In this document: positions 52,500-61,301 of the stretch, in pieces
Numbering within the stretch: position 1 is the stretch's first letter
Layout: the number at the start of each line of letters is the position of its first letter
NCBI GenBank assembly: GCA_003142855.1
Contig: PLNW01000108.1
Location: forward strand, 519-64,518
Direction: 5' to 3'
Length of the DNA stretch: 64,000 nucleotides
From: Myxococcales bacterium
GTDB taxonomy: Bacteria; Myxococcota_A; Polyangia; Fen-1088
Program-made: the position numbers and the translations under genes
Notes under the pieces: model-generated
The model's input: the letters and a program-made list of their open reading frames with translations, nothing else
Databases searched by the model: none
What the model was told of the DNA's origin: nothing

Positions 52500-53642
52500 T
52501 TACAGCATCCCGGAAAGCAGAATGGCGCCCGAGACGACGATGCGCTCACCCTTGGCCAAGTTGCGCAGCACCGGTAGGAACTCGTTGCCCAGTTCTTCGT
52601 TGACCACCACCGGACGGCGCTCGAAGCGCAAGCGGCCGTCGGGCGTCTTGCCCGCCTCGACGAAAACCACCGTCTGATCGCCCAGGCGCAGAAGCGCGCT
52701 TCGCGGGATGGCGAGCGCGACTTGGCGGTCTACCGGCAGGGTCACGGTGGCATACATCTCGGGCTTGAGCGCGCGGTCGGAGTTGACGATCTTGCAGCGG
52801 ACCTTGGAGGTATGGGTCGCGGGATCGAGCGTATCCGAGACCCAGTCGGCCAGTCCCCGGAAGACGCGGCCGGGATACGACACCACGGTGGCCAGACAGG
52901 CGGTGCCGGCCTTGACTCGCCCGAGGTCCATCTCAAAAACATCGCCCAGCACCCACACGCTGTCCAACTCGCCCACGGTGAAGAGCTCGAGCACGGTGCC
53001 ACCGGTGTACTGCCCCTGCACTTCGGCGCCGGGGTTCACATTGCGGGCGATGACCTCGCCGTCGATAGGCGTGCGCAGGGTGTACATCTGGTTGGACCGA
53101 TTGGAGGAACTGCCGCGCAGGATGCGGGTCTTCTTCCTGGCTCGATCCAGCTCGGCCCTGGCCTTGCTGTAGTTCGACTGCGCGTTCTCGAAATCGCGTT
53201 GCGATCCGGCGTGGACATCGAACAGCTCCTTCTGGCGGTTGGCTTCCTTTTCGGCCGCGCCAAAGTCGGCCTGGGCCTTGGCCAGGTCGGAATACGCGGC
53301 GGCCACGTCAGGAGACTCAATCTGCGCCAGGGCATCGCCCTTCTTCACGCGCTGGCCGGGCTGGGCCTCGATCTTGACCACCCGGCCCGTCACCGGCGAC
53401 AGCACGTGCGCGACGTGCAGATCGTCGAAGGTCACTCGGCCGCTGGCCACCACGACGCCGCCCACGGGCTGAGGTTCGAGGGGTTCCACCACCAGCTTGG
53501 CCGCAGCCACCTGTTCGGGCGCTAGCCATACCTCTGTGTTGGGCGGGGCGATCGATGAGTTGGCGGCGCGCTTGGGACAACCAGATCCGACGGTCCCGGC
53601 CAGGCAAAGTGCGGTGAAGGGAATCACTCGTATATGGTTCAT
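52500..53642 (-). CDS. RND efflux membrane-fusion lipoprotein (CzcB/CusB-type)
   Basis: The 380-residue adaptor has a lipoprotein-like signal (VIPFTALCLAGTVGSGC). A biotinyl-lipoyl-like domain (GRVVKIEAQPGQRVKKGDAL), a coiled-coil hairpin (YSDLAKAQADFGAAEKEANR, SQRDFENAQSNYSKARAELD) and the beta-barrel with membrane-proximal domain (SDTLDPATHTSKVRCKIVNS, YATVTLPVDRQVALAIPRSA) follow. It bridges the RND pump and the outer-membrane channel. Its ATG overlaps the stop of the channel gene by 4 bp. Confidence 0.93.
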   Translation of the reverse strand: MNHIRVIPFTALCLAGTVGSGCPKRAANSSIAPPNTEVWLAPEQVAAAKLVVEPLEPQPVGGVVVASGRVTFDDLHVAHVLSPVTGRVVKIEAQPGQRVKKGDALAQIESPDVAAAYSDLAKAQADFGAAEKEANRQKELFDVHAGSQRDFENAQSNYSKARAELDRARKKTRILRGSSSNRSNQMYTLRTPIDGEVIARNVNPGAEVQGQYTGGTVLELFTVGELDSVWVLGDVFEMDLGRVKAGTACLATVVSYPGRVFRGLADWVSDTLDPATHTSKVRCKIVNSDRALKPEMYATVTLPVDRQVALAIPRSALLRLGDQTVVFVEAGKTPDGRLRFERRPVVVNEELGNEFLPVLRNLAKGERIVVSGAILLSGML

Positions 53643-54955
53643 GGCCCCAGCTCCAAGCCCACGGCCTCCCCAATGAGCACGACCGCGAGCCAGTAGTCGG
53701 CCAGATCGCGCAGGTAGCCCTGGGTGGTCTCTATGAGCATTCGTTGTGCGTCGAGGTACTCGAGCAGCGACGCCGCGCCCTTTTCGTACTGAATTTGGAC
53801 CAGGTCGCGCGTGCGCCGCGCCCGATCGAGCAGCCCGTGCTCGGCCCGCTCCACTCGGCGTTGGGTGGATTGGAACTGGGCCAGCGCACCGGTCACGTCG
53901 TTCACGATCTGTGCTTCGGTCTTGGCCAGAAGCGTGTCCTGCACGCGCATGTCAGCTTGGGCCTTCTGCACCTCGCCTTGGAAACGGTAGAAGAGCGGCG
54001 GGGTGAGTGTAAATCCCAGCGACAACGTGGGCGGCGAGCTGACGTCGCTGCCGGCCCCTTGTCCGCTCACACCGAGGGAGAGCGCGATGTCGGGAAAGCG
54101 AAGGCGCCTTGCCGTTTGCAGAGCCGCCCCGGCGCGGTCGTGCTCCAGGTGAGCCGCTGCCAAGTCGGGACGTTGCTTGCGCGCCTGCTCCAGCAATGAA
54201 TCAACGGTCGCGTGGCCCAAATCGGCAGGAACCCGATAGCGCGGGAGATCGACATCGACCTCGAAGTCCGGCACGCGCCCGCGCACACCCAGCAGGAAGG
54301 CGAGGTCATACTTGGCCTCGGCCAGGGTCAATTCCGCGCGTTCCACCTCTTGGTCGGCTTCCAGCTTCTCGGTTTCGACCTTGAGCGCGTCGACTTGCGA
54401 TATAGCGCCATGTTGGAAGCGGGCTTGATTCAGTTCCAAAACATGGCCGAGGCGGCCTTGCGACTCGTGTGTCAGATCAAGGGCATCACGGGCATACACG
54501 GCCTCGAGATACTGCTGGCGGAGCATGGATTCCAGGGTGCGCTGGGTATCGGCGCGGTTCTGGCGTGCCACCGACAAAGCCAGCTCCGCCGTGCGCGAAC
54601 GCAGGTGCCGCTTCCCCGACAGGGTGTCAAAAATAGCGGATTGATCGGACACGCCCGCGCTCCAGGCCAAGGCCGAGCAGCCAGGACATGTTTTGCTGTC
54701 AAAGCCGAAGGAACGCCCCACGCCGGCGGATATGGCCGGATTGGGGATCGCGCCAGCCATCTGAGCGTCACCCCGAACGCTATCGACCGCCGCGTCCGCC
54801 ACGATGAGATCGAAGCCACGCTCGCGGAAGAGGCGCAGGGCGTCCGCCATCCCAAGATGGACCGGGAGATTAGATGACTCAGCCGCGTCGTCCGCCAGAC
54901 TGACTGCGGGGCCAAGGAACGCGATGGCGAGAAGGGCAGCAACGCTTCCCTTCAT
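53639..54955 (-). CDS. Outer-membrane efflux channel (TolC/CzcC-type)
   Basis: The start at ATG 54955 (MKGSVAALLAIAFLGPAVSL, signal peptide) is preferred; the frame is open 123 bases further upstream. The product has about 438 residues. It holds two outer-membrane-factor repeats with the helical signature (AELALSVARQNRADTQRTLE, VETEKLEADQEVERAELTLA, EVQKAQADMRVQDTLLAKTE, LDAQRMLIETTQGYLRDLAD). It is the first gene of the metal-efflux operon, and its stop overlaps the next ATG. No metal sensor gene is adjacent. Confidence 0.92.
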   Translation of the reverse strand: MKGSVAALLAIAFLGPAVSLADDAAESSNLPVHLGMADALRLFRERGFDLIVADAAVDSVRGDAQMAGAIPNPAISAGVGRSFGFDSKTCPGCSALAWSAGVSDQSAIFDTLSGKRHLRSRTAELALSVARQNRADTQRTLESMLRQQYLEAVYARDALDLTHESQGRLGHVLELNQARFQHGAISQVDALKVETEKLEADQEVERAELTLAEAKYDLAFLLGVRGRVPDFEVDVDLPRYRVPADLGHATVDSLLEQARKQRPDLAAAHLEHDRAGAALQTARRLRFPDIALSLGVSGQGAGSDVSSPPTLSLGFTLTPPLFYRFQGEVQKAQADMRVQDTLLAKTEAQIVNDVTGALAQFQSTQRRVERAEHGLLDRARRTRDLVQIQYEKGAASLLEYLDAQRMLIETTQGYLRDLADYWLAVVLIGEAVGLELGP

Positions 54956-55120
54956 TGGACGAAGATATGCGGGCATGGGCACGGTGAATAGGGGTTCTGA
55001 AATTGCCGAGGCCAGTGTCGGGGTTGAGACGCGACCAAACGACCCAGTGCATCTACCCCACTGGCTGCTGAGGTGCAACCAAGGGCGCTCCCCTCCTATT
55101 CCCGCGAGCAGCGCGGACCC

Positions 55121-56677
55121 TCAGGCCTTGGCGGCCCGAACCAGGGGCAGCTCAAGAGCGTCCTTGAGCGCTTCGCAGCTGGCTTCGATGATGTTCTGCG
55201 AGACACCGATGGTGCTCCAGCGGTCACTCCCCAGGCTGGATTCGACCAGAACCCGTGTGACGGCTGCGGTGGCGGATTCGGGATCGAGAATGCGCACTTT
55301 GAAGTCGCACAAATGGATCTGGCGCAGGATCGGGAAATGGTGGTCGAGCGCTTTGTGAAAAGCGCGGTCCATGGCGTCGACGGGGCCCGAGCCTTCGGCC
55401 ACTACATGGGAAACCTCATCGCCCACTTTGATCTTGACCGTGGCCTCGATGAACATGTCGCTGCCGCTGCGGCGCTGGGAGATCACCACCACGTCGAGCA
55501 CCTCGAACGGCTCACTGTAGCCCGGCTGAGTCCGCCGCAGCATCAGCTCGAGCGAGCCATCGGCCGCTTCGAACTGGTAGCCCTGGTTCTCCAGTTCCTT
55601 GATGCGGGCGACGAGGTCGGCCTCGTTGCCACGCAACTCGACGCCCAGCTCGGCAGCGCGCACGCGGATGTTCCCGCGCCCGGAAAGTTCGGACACGACG
55701 ATGCGGCGGTCGTTGCCGACCTTTTCGGGCGGGATGTGTTCAAAAGTGACCGGCGACTTGGCCACCGCGGCGACGTGGGCGCCCGCCTTGTGCGCAAAGG
55801 CCGAGGAACCCACATAGGGCGCGTGCGCGCGCGGGCGCAGATTGGCGATCTCGCTGGCCGTGCGCGAAACCTCGGTGAGCCGCTCCATGTTCTCCTCGGG
55901 GATGCAGCGTAGGCCCATCTTGAGCTGCAAGGCCGGGATCACGGACATGAGGTTGGCGTTGCCACAACGCTCGCCCCAGCCGTTGAGCGTTCCCTGCACC
56001 ATGGCGCAGCCGGCTTCCACGGCCGCCAGCGAGTTGGCCACCGCCAGATCGCTGTCGTTGTGGGCGTGGATGCCCAGAGGCACGGTCAGCACCTTCTTCG
56101 CCTCGCGCACGATCTCAGCCACGGTCGAGGGCAGGTTCCCGCCGTTGGTATCGCAGAGGGCGATCCAGTCCGCGCCGGCCTGGGCAGCGGCCCGGACCGC
56201 GGCCAAGGCATAGCTGCGATCGGCGCGAAAGCCGTCGAAGAAGTGTTCAGCGTCGAAGATCACTTCGCGGCCGTTCTGTTTCAGAAACGACACGCTGTCG
56301 GAGATGATGGCCAGGTTTTCCTCGGGCGTGGTTTTGAGGACGTCGGTCACGTGCAACAACCAGGTCTTGCCGAAGATGGCCACTGCAGGCGTGCCGGCTT
56401 TGACCAGAGCCTGCAGGTTGGCGTCGTTCGCGGCGGTGCTGCCGGTGCGGCGGGTGCTGCCAAAGGCGGTGAGCCGAGCCTGCTTCAGTTTCAGCTCGGA
56501 GGCGCGACGAAAAAACTCCTCATCCTTGGGGTTGGCCCCAGGATAGCCGCCTTCGATGTAGCGCACCCCGAATCCGTCGAGCAGCCGGGCAATCTTGATC
56601 TTATCCTCGACCGAGAGGGAAAGCCCCTCGCTCTGGGTTCCGTCCCGAAGAGTCGTGTCGAAGAGTGAGATCTGCAT
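55121..56677 (-). CDS. cimA: (R)-citramalate synthase
   Basis: The 518-residue enzyme of the HMGL/IPMS family condenses pyruvate and acetyl-CoA to citramalate, the threonine-independent entry to isoleucine synthesis. The catalytic start FDTTLRDGTQSEGLSLSVED, the metal-site GIHAHNDSDLAVANSLAAVE and the NGWGERCGNANL motif are intact. The C-terminal LeuA-type regulatory domain is present (FEVLDVVVISQRRSGSDMFI, AFHKALDHHFPILRQIHLCD). EGGYPGANPKD near residue 42 and the length separate it from LeuA. It stands alone, near thrC and lysC, so both 2-oxobutyrate routes may exist. Confidence 0.93.
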   Translation of the reverse strand: MQISLFDTTLRDGTQSEGLSLSVEDKIKIARLLDGFGVRYIEGGYPGANPKDEEFFRRASELKLKQARLTAFGSTRRTGSTAANDANLQALVKAGTPAVAIFGKTWLLHVTDVLKTTPEENLAIISDSVSFLKQNGREVIFDAEHFFDGFRADRSYALAAVRAAAQAGADWIALCDTNGGNLPSTVAEIVREAKKVLTVPLGIHAHNDSDLAVANSLAAVEAGCAMVQGTLNGWGERCGNANLMSVIPALQLKMGLRCIPEENMERLTEVSRTASEIANLRPRAHAPYVGSSAFAHKAGAHVAAVAKSPVTFEHIPPEKVGNDRRIVVSELSGRGNIRVRAAELGVELRGNEADLVARIKELENQGYQFEAADGSLELMLRRTQPGYSEPFEVLDVVVISQRRSGSDMFIEATVKIKVGDEVSHVVAEGSGPVDAMDRAFHKALDHHFPILRQIHLCDFKVRILDPESATAAVTRVLVESSLGSDRWSTIGVSQNIIEASCEALKDALELPLVRAAKA

Positions 56678-56915
56678 GGGAAAATCCGGTTGGTGAGGGA
56701 GGAGAACTTACGGGAGATTCGCCGTCGGTGCAACGTCATGGCGCCGCGGGAGAAATGTCCGGCCACGGCCACGGCCACGGTTACGTCTACGACCACGGCC
56801 ACCGTTCATCGCCTTGTTGGTCGAGCGTCACCGTCTTGGACAGGAGCCATCCGCCAGGGACGCTGCGGCGGTGCTTGCCGCGGGATCTAGAGGAGAGCAG
56901 CGCGATCCTGACTCG
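56678..56915. repeat. Intergenic region with a hexamer-repeat tract
   Basis: Bases 56759-56804 are tandem GGCCAC/GACCAC-type hexamers, related to 21603-21640, 57480-57511 and 63614-63642. No gene is seen in the remainder. Confidence 0.6.
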
Positions 56916-57419
56916 TCAAGACGACGGTGTGACGCTGAGAACCTGGGAGGTTCGTGGAACCGAACTGCCTGCGTCGAACACCAGGAAACCGGTGGGACCG
57001 TTGATCCTCTGCACGTTGACTGTCGTGACCTTGCCCGACGCCACCGCAAACGGCACACACCCGCCCATTCCGGAGTCGACGCACAATAGGTAGTCGGCCG
57101 GCGCCAGTTCGATCTCGTAGTGACCGTCAGCCTGCATGGCGACAAGAGGCGTTGTCCTCGCGATCGCACCGACGGTGACCGCGTCCTGGACCAGCCCATT
57201 GGTGAGCCAAATCTCGAGGGTGGCGCTTGCAAGGCCACATTCCTGGCAACCGTTGGCGACGACGTCGGACTCGGAGGCAACCACTCCCGCCACGCCCTGC
57301 CCGATGCTGGCTGCGGCCGGTCGCTGGTAGGACTGGCAGGCGCTCCGGTTGCAATCTTGGCAGGAGCCGCACCATAGCGAAGCGAAAGCCAAAGCAAACA
57401 GAACCGACTGCGTTCGCAT
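56916..57419 (-). CDS. Lipoprotein, unknown function
   Basis: The start is at ATG 57419, preceded by a good GGAGG site; the product has 167 residues. The signal (SVLFALAFASLWCGSC) ends in a lipobox, followed by more Cys (CQDCNRSAC, NGCQECG). The mature domain is beta-rich and resembles a carboxypeptidase-regulatory/transthyretin-like fold (ASATLEIWLTNGLVQDAVTV, ADGHYEIELAPADYLLCVDS, VASGKVTTVNVQRINGPTGF). It is flanked on both sides by hexamer tracts. No function is readable. Confidence 0.75.
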   Translation of the reverse strand: MRTQSVLFALAFASLWCGSCQDCNRSACQSYQRPAAASIGQGVAGVVASESDVVANGCQECGLASATLEIWLTNGLVQDAVTVGAIARTTPLVAMQADGHYEIELAPADYLLCVDSGMGGCVPFAVASGKVTTVNVQRINGPTGFLVFDAGSSVPRTSQVLSVTPSS

Positions 57420-57479
57420 AGTGAACCTCCAGAGACGAGGTTGAGAATAGGGCATTCAGGCCGGAGTCACAATCGGCAT

Positions 57480-57511
57480 CGTGGTCGTAGTCGTGGTCGT
57501 AGCCGTGGCCG
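57480..57511. repeat. Hexamer tract between a lipoprotein gene and thrC
   Basis: The tract consists of degenerate CGTGGT/CGTAGT/CGTGGC units. It is the same family, in the opposite orientation, as the tracts at 21603 and 56759. Confidence 0.65.
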
Positions 57512-57553
57512 AACATTCTAGACAAACACGGCGGCTCGACTGATGCAGTACGC

Positions 57554-58888
57554 TCACGCCCCCAGAAGTCGGCGAACCGTATCGCGGACCTTGGCGTAGT
57601 CGTTGGGCACCTCGACCGGCTTGTTGGCGTACTGGCACACGGGAACGCCGGGCAGCTTGCCTTCGTGGTAGCCGACCTTGAAGTCGGTGAACTTGAGGCC
57701 ATTGGCGGTGCTGATCACCACCACTGTCTCGGACCTCCGGATGGTGCCAGCGGCCACCAGCTTCTCCAGTGCGCCCAGCGCCACGCCAGTGTGCGGGCAA
57801 CAGAACATGCCGGTGGCATCGGCACGCGCCGCCGCGTCGGCCAGTTCGGTCTCGTTGGCCTGCTCGACCACGCCGTCGAATTCCTGCAAGGTCTTGATGG
57901 CCTTCTTCACGCTCACTGGGTTGCCGATCTGGATGGCCGAGGCCAGGGTAGTTTGCGGCACCATGGGCTCGAACTTGTCGTACCCTTTCTTGTAGGCGAG
58001 ATAGAGCGGGTTGGCGGCCTGCACCTGGGCCACGCAGATGCGCGGCAACTTGTTGATGAGGCCCAGCTCGCGCATCATCTTGAACCCGGCGCCGAGTGCG
58101 CTCACGTTGCCCAGGTTGCCACCGGGAATGATGATCCAGTCGGGCACGCGCCAGTCGAACTGCTGCACGATCTCGATGCCCACGGTCTTCTGCCCTTCCA
58201 CGCGCAGCGAGTTCATGCTGTTGGCCAGGTACACGCCTTCCTCGTCGGCCAGGCGTTGCACCACCTTCATGCAATCATCGAAGTTGCCTTCCACGGCCAA
58301 CACGGTGGCGCCGTTGGCCAGCGGCTGCACCAGTTGCGCGGTCGAGATCTTTCCTCGCGGCAGCAGAACCATAGCGCGGATGCCAGCAGCGGCGGCATAG
58401 GCCGCCAGCGCCGCCGAGGTGTCACCGGTCGAGGCACAAGCCACCGCCGAGATGGGTCTGCCGTCTGCGATCATTTGCTTGACCGCGGACATCAGCACGG
58501 TCATGCCCAGATCCTTGAACGACCCGGTATGCGAGTTGCCGCACATCTTGACCCAGAGATCCTCGACGCCCAGTTTGCTGCCGTAGCGCTGGGCCCAGAA
58601 CAGATTGCTGCCGCCCTCGTACATCGACACCACGTTCTCGTTGCGAATGTGCGGGTGAACCCACTCACGTTTGCCCCACACCCCTGAGCCGTGGGGCCAG
58701 TCGGTGCGCATGTAGCGATCCTCGAACAGCTTCTTCCACTCGGCGGCGCTGCGTTGCTGGAGCGCCTCCATGTCGTGGACGACTTCCAGCAGGTTGCCGC
58801 AGGTGGGGCAGTGGTAGATGACCTGGTCGAGCGGGTACTCGCCCGGGCAACGGGTGATGCAACGGAAATGGGCGCGGTAGGGACGCAT
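57554..58888 (-). CDS. thrC: Threonine synthase
   Basis: The PLP enzyme converts O-phosphohomoserine to threonine. The 444-residue protein is of the long class with an N-terminal Cys4 rubredoxin-like knuckle (Cys10, Cys14, Cys27, Cys30). The PLP Schiff-base lysine is Lys125 in [13 protein letters not shown]. Further marks are [20 protein letters not shown], the phosphate-binding loop region [18 protein letters not shown] and [11 protein letters not shown]. It is divergent from lysC, with 77 bp between the starts, so the two enzymes of the aspartate pathway share a control region. Confidence 0.95.
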   Translation of the reverse strand: MRPYRAHFRCITRCPGEYPLDQVIYHCPTCGNLLEVVHDMEALQQRSAAEWKKLFEDRYMRTDWPHGSGVWGKREWVHPHIRNENVVSMYEGGSNLFWAQRYGSKLGVEDLWVKMCGNSHTGSFKDLGMTVLMSAVKQMIADGRPISAVACASTGDTSAALAAYAAAAGIRAMVLLPRGKISTAQLVQPLANGATVLAVEGNFDDCMKVVQRLADEEGVYLANSMNSLRVEGQKTVGIEIVQQFDWRVPDWIIIPGGNLGNVSALGAGFKMMRELGLINKLPRICVAQVQAANPLYLAYKKGYDKFEPMVPQTTLASAIQIGNPVSVKKAIKTLQEFDGVVEQANETELADAAARADATGMFCCPHTGVALGALEKLVAAGTIRRSETVVVISTANGLKFTDFKVGYHEGKLPGVPVCQYANKPVEVPNDYAKVRDTVRRLLGA

Positions 58889-58916
58889 GGCCGAAACTTA
58901 GCACCTTCGAGCCCGG

Positions 58917-58958
58917 ATTTTCACCATGGCCTCTTTGTGACTCTGTAGTAAAAAACCA
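58917..58958. repeat. Dispersed repeat of the TTE-x-QR type in the thrC-lysC gap
   Basis: Read on the minus strand, this patch would encode FFTTESQRGHGE. This is the tell-tale translation of a small intergenic repeat common in environmental genomes (TTCACC...GTGACTCTGTAG). Related fragments lie at 63391-63425 and 63674-63696. Confidence 0.5.
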
Positions 58959-58965
58959 CCTTCCC

Positions 58966-60405
58966 ATGAAGACACGAAAATCGCGGCTCCCCGAGGTCTA
59001 CAAGTTTGGTGGCGCGTCGCTGGCGGACGGCGCGGCCTACAAGCATGCGGCCGGCATCTCGAAGGCCTGCGCCGCTCCGTTGGCGGTAGTCTGCTCGGCG
59101 CCGGCCGGCGTGACCGACCTACTGTTGGCGGTGGCCGATCATGCCCGCGCAGGCGATCGCGAGAAAACCGCGACCGCGCTGGAAGCCGTGCGCGAGAAGT
59201 ACCGCGTGGTCCTGCGCCAGCTGGTCCTGGGCCAGCGGCCCAAGGCCGAGCTGGCCGAGGTGGTCGACCAGTCGATGGCCGAGCTGGAGATGTTGGCCGG
59301 CGGCCTGGTGGCCTTGCGCGAGCTGACCGCGCGCACGAGCGATCTGGTGGTGTCGCGCGGCGAGCGTTTGAGCGCGGAGATCTTCTGTGCCGTGCTGCGC
59401 GCCGCCGGCGTGAAGGCCCAGGTCGTGGATGCGCTGGAAGTGGTTCACACCGAGGGGCCTTTCGGCGGTGCCGCGCCCGAGCTGGCGCGCACCGACGCGG
59501 CCGTGCGCACTCGGCTCCGGCCGCTCATGTCTCGCGGCGTGGTGCCGGTGGTGCCTGGCTTCCTGGGTGCGTGGCACAAGGAGCACGGGCAGCCGCCCGC
59601 TCTCGTCACCCTGGGTCGCGGCGGCTCGGATCTGACCGCGACGCTGCTCGGACGCGCGCTCGATGCCAGCCGGGTGACCCTGTGGAAGGACGTTCCTGGG
59701 CTGCTGACCGCTGATCCGCGGGTGGTTCCCGACGCACGCGTGATCCCGCAACTGCATGTGCGCGAGGCCGCCGAGCTGGCCTACTACGGCGCCAAGGTCT
59801 TGCATTCGCGCGCGCTCATTCCGGTGCAGGGCAAGCCCATCCCGGTTTACGTGCGGCCGTTTGCCGAGCCCAATGCGCCGGGCACCGAGATTTCATCGCA
59901 GCAGAGCACGGACCGTCACCCGGTCAAGGCGCTTTCCGCGGTCTCGGGTCAGGCCCTGGTCACGGTAGCCGGCCGTGGCTTGCTAGGCGTACCGGGCGTG
60001 GCCGCGCGCACCTTCGCGACCCTCTCGGCGCATGGCATGTCGGTCTCGCTCATCACGCAGGCCTCGTCTGAACAGTCGATCTGCTTCACGGTTCCTGAAA
60101 AGGAAGCCAAGGCGGCCAAGGAGCACCTGGACCGCGCTTTCCACGATGAAATCGCCCGTCGCGACGTGGACGGCATCCTGGTGCAGACCGGCATGACCAC
60201 CATTGCCGTGGTGGGCCTGGGCATGGCGGGCATGCCGGGAATCGCGGCGCGCGTGTTCTCGGCTTTGGCCTCGCAGGACATCAACGTGGTGGCCATCGCT
60301 CAGGGTTCATCCGAGCTGAACATCTCGCTGGTGGTGGCCTCGGCGCAGGCGGCCCAGGCGCAGAAGCGCATTCACAGCGCCTTCCGGCTCTCGCGGCTGC
60401 CCTAG
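58966..60405 (+). CDS. lysC: Aspartate kinase
   Basis: The 479-residue monofunctional enzyme makes 4-phospho-aspartate, the first step towards lysine, threonine and methionine. The kinase domain has YKFGGASLADGAAYKHAAG (Lys of KFGG), SRGERLSAEIFCAVLR, TLGRGGSDLTATLLGRAL and the aspartate-binding VPGLLTADPRVVPDA. Two ACT domains (about 322-395 and 402-475; GVPGVAARTFATLSAHGMSV, GMPGIAARVFSALASQDINV) provide feedback control. It is divergent from thrC. No clear ribosome-binding site precedes the ATG; a run of As does. A hairpin follows the stop. Confidence 0.95.
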   Translation: MKTRKSRLPEVYKFGGASLADGAAYKHAAGISKACAAPLAVVCSAPAGVTDLLLAVADHARAGDREKTATALEAVREKYRVVLRQLVLGQRPKAELAEVVDQSMAELEMLAGGLVALRELTARTSDLVVSRGERLSAEIFCAVLRAAGVKAQVVDALEVVHTEGPFGGAAPELARTDAAVRTRLRPLMSRGVVPVVPGFLGAWHKEHGQPPALVTLGRGGSDLTATLLGRALDASRVTLWKDVPGLLTADPRVVPDARVIPQLHVREAAELAYYGAKVLHSRALIPVQGKPIPVYVRPFAEPNAPGTEISSQQSTDRHPVKALSAVSGQALVTVAGRGLLGVPGVAARTFATLSAHGMSVSLITQASSEQSICFTVPEKEAKAAKEHLDRAFHDEIARRDVDGILVQTGMTTIAVVGLGMAGMPGIAARVFSALASQDINVVAIAQGSSELNISLVVASAQAAQAQKRIHSAFRLSRLP

Positions 60406-60415
60406 CCAGATACTG

Positions 60416-60449
60416 AACAGGCCCGGCCACTATGGTAGCCGAGCCTGTT
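60416..60449. terminator. Bidirectional hairpin after lysC
   Basis: The 12-bp arms AACAGGCCCGGC (60416-60427) and GCCGAGCCTGTT (60438-60449) have one mismatch and a 10-nt loop. The hairpin starts 11 bases after the lysC stop and 22 bases after the end of the convergent lipoprotein gene, with short T/A runs on both sides. Confidence 0.6.
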
Positions 60450-60470
60450 TCGAGCCTTGCAGAGCCGGGA

Positions 60471-60992
60471 CTACAGACTGTCTTCGCCAGCCTCGACTGC
60501 GTCGCCAGCTTCCGACGCGTCTTCGAGAACGTCTGCCACGACATCGGCCGCGATGTCCTGCGCCACATCGAGAAGCGGGGTCGGAGCATCGAACCCAACA
60601 TCCGGGGTGCCTGACGTGTCATTCTTCACATCGAACTTCTGTGCCGGGATCACGTCGAGCAACGGCAACACATCGTTCGTCGGGGTCGCGTCCGGCTCTC
60701 CGGCGTCAGGAACAAAAGTTGGGCCATCGGGTTGGGTGACCACCGGGCCGTCGGGCTGGGTCACCGGGCCATCAGGCTGGGCCACCGGGCCATCGGGGCC
60801 TGGCAAAGGCGGGCTAATGTCGGGATTGACAGTCGAGCCATCGTACTTGGTTCCAGACGTGTCGCGCTTGGCATCGACGCAAGCGCCGCCATCGCAATTG
60901 ACCTTCGGTGTGCTCGATCCTCCGCAGCCGACGATCAGAGTCAGAGCACAGGTGCCAGCCAAGATAGTGAAGCCATGAAGAAGTCGGGTCAT
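60471..60992 (-). CDS. Lipoprotein with PDGP repeats
   Basis: The start at ATG 60992 is preceded by GGGAGGA; the product has 173 residues. The signal (LLHGFTILAGTCALTLIVGC) ends in a lipobox. The mature part is natively disordered: a Cys/Gly region, then proline-rich PDGPV(T/A)QPDGP repeats, then an acidic Asp/Ala tail (LLDVAQDIAADVVADVLEDA). No catalytic motif is present. Such PDG/PDA-rich lipoproteins are typical surface or linker proteins of Myxococcota. A possible promoter lies at 61066-61091. Confidence 0.75.
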   Translation of the reverse strand: MTRLLHGFTILAGTCALTLIVGCGGSSTPKVNCDGGACVDAKRDTSGTKYDGSTVNPDISPPLPGPDGPVAQPDGPVTQPDGPVVTQPDGPTFVPDAGEPDATPTNDVLPLLDVIPAQKFDVKNDTSGTPDVGFDAPTPLLDVAQDIAADVVADVLEDASEAGDAVEAGEDSL

Positions 60993-61301
60993 GATATTCC
61001 TCCCGCGGGGATAGTTTCTTGATTCTGCCGACGGGCCGCATAGATGCGAACCGCCAAGCAACCGCACTATAATGAGGCAACTGTCCGTCAATGGGAAAGA
61101 AAAAACGTATCGACGACTGTACGCAAAATACCGACATGTGCTACACCGGCGGCACAGCACAGGAACCGAAGCTCGTGTCCGCGCGGAGCCGCCCAGGCGT
61201 TTCGAGATCTTGATGAGCCGTGATGACCAGAAGGACTTGCTCGCAACCGCCAGATGTCGACACCCTCTGACACCCGTGATAGGCAGGTCCCCACTTCAGC
61301 C
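60993..61301. other. Intergenic region with a promoter for the PDGP lipoprotein
   Basis: This is the space between divergent genes. On the minus strand TTGACG (61086-61091) and TATAGT (61066-61071) form a fair -35/-10 pair, but the spacer is only 14 bp. The remaining bases show no gene; open frames reaching into it are 5' extensions of the flavoprotein gene. Confidence 0.4.
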
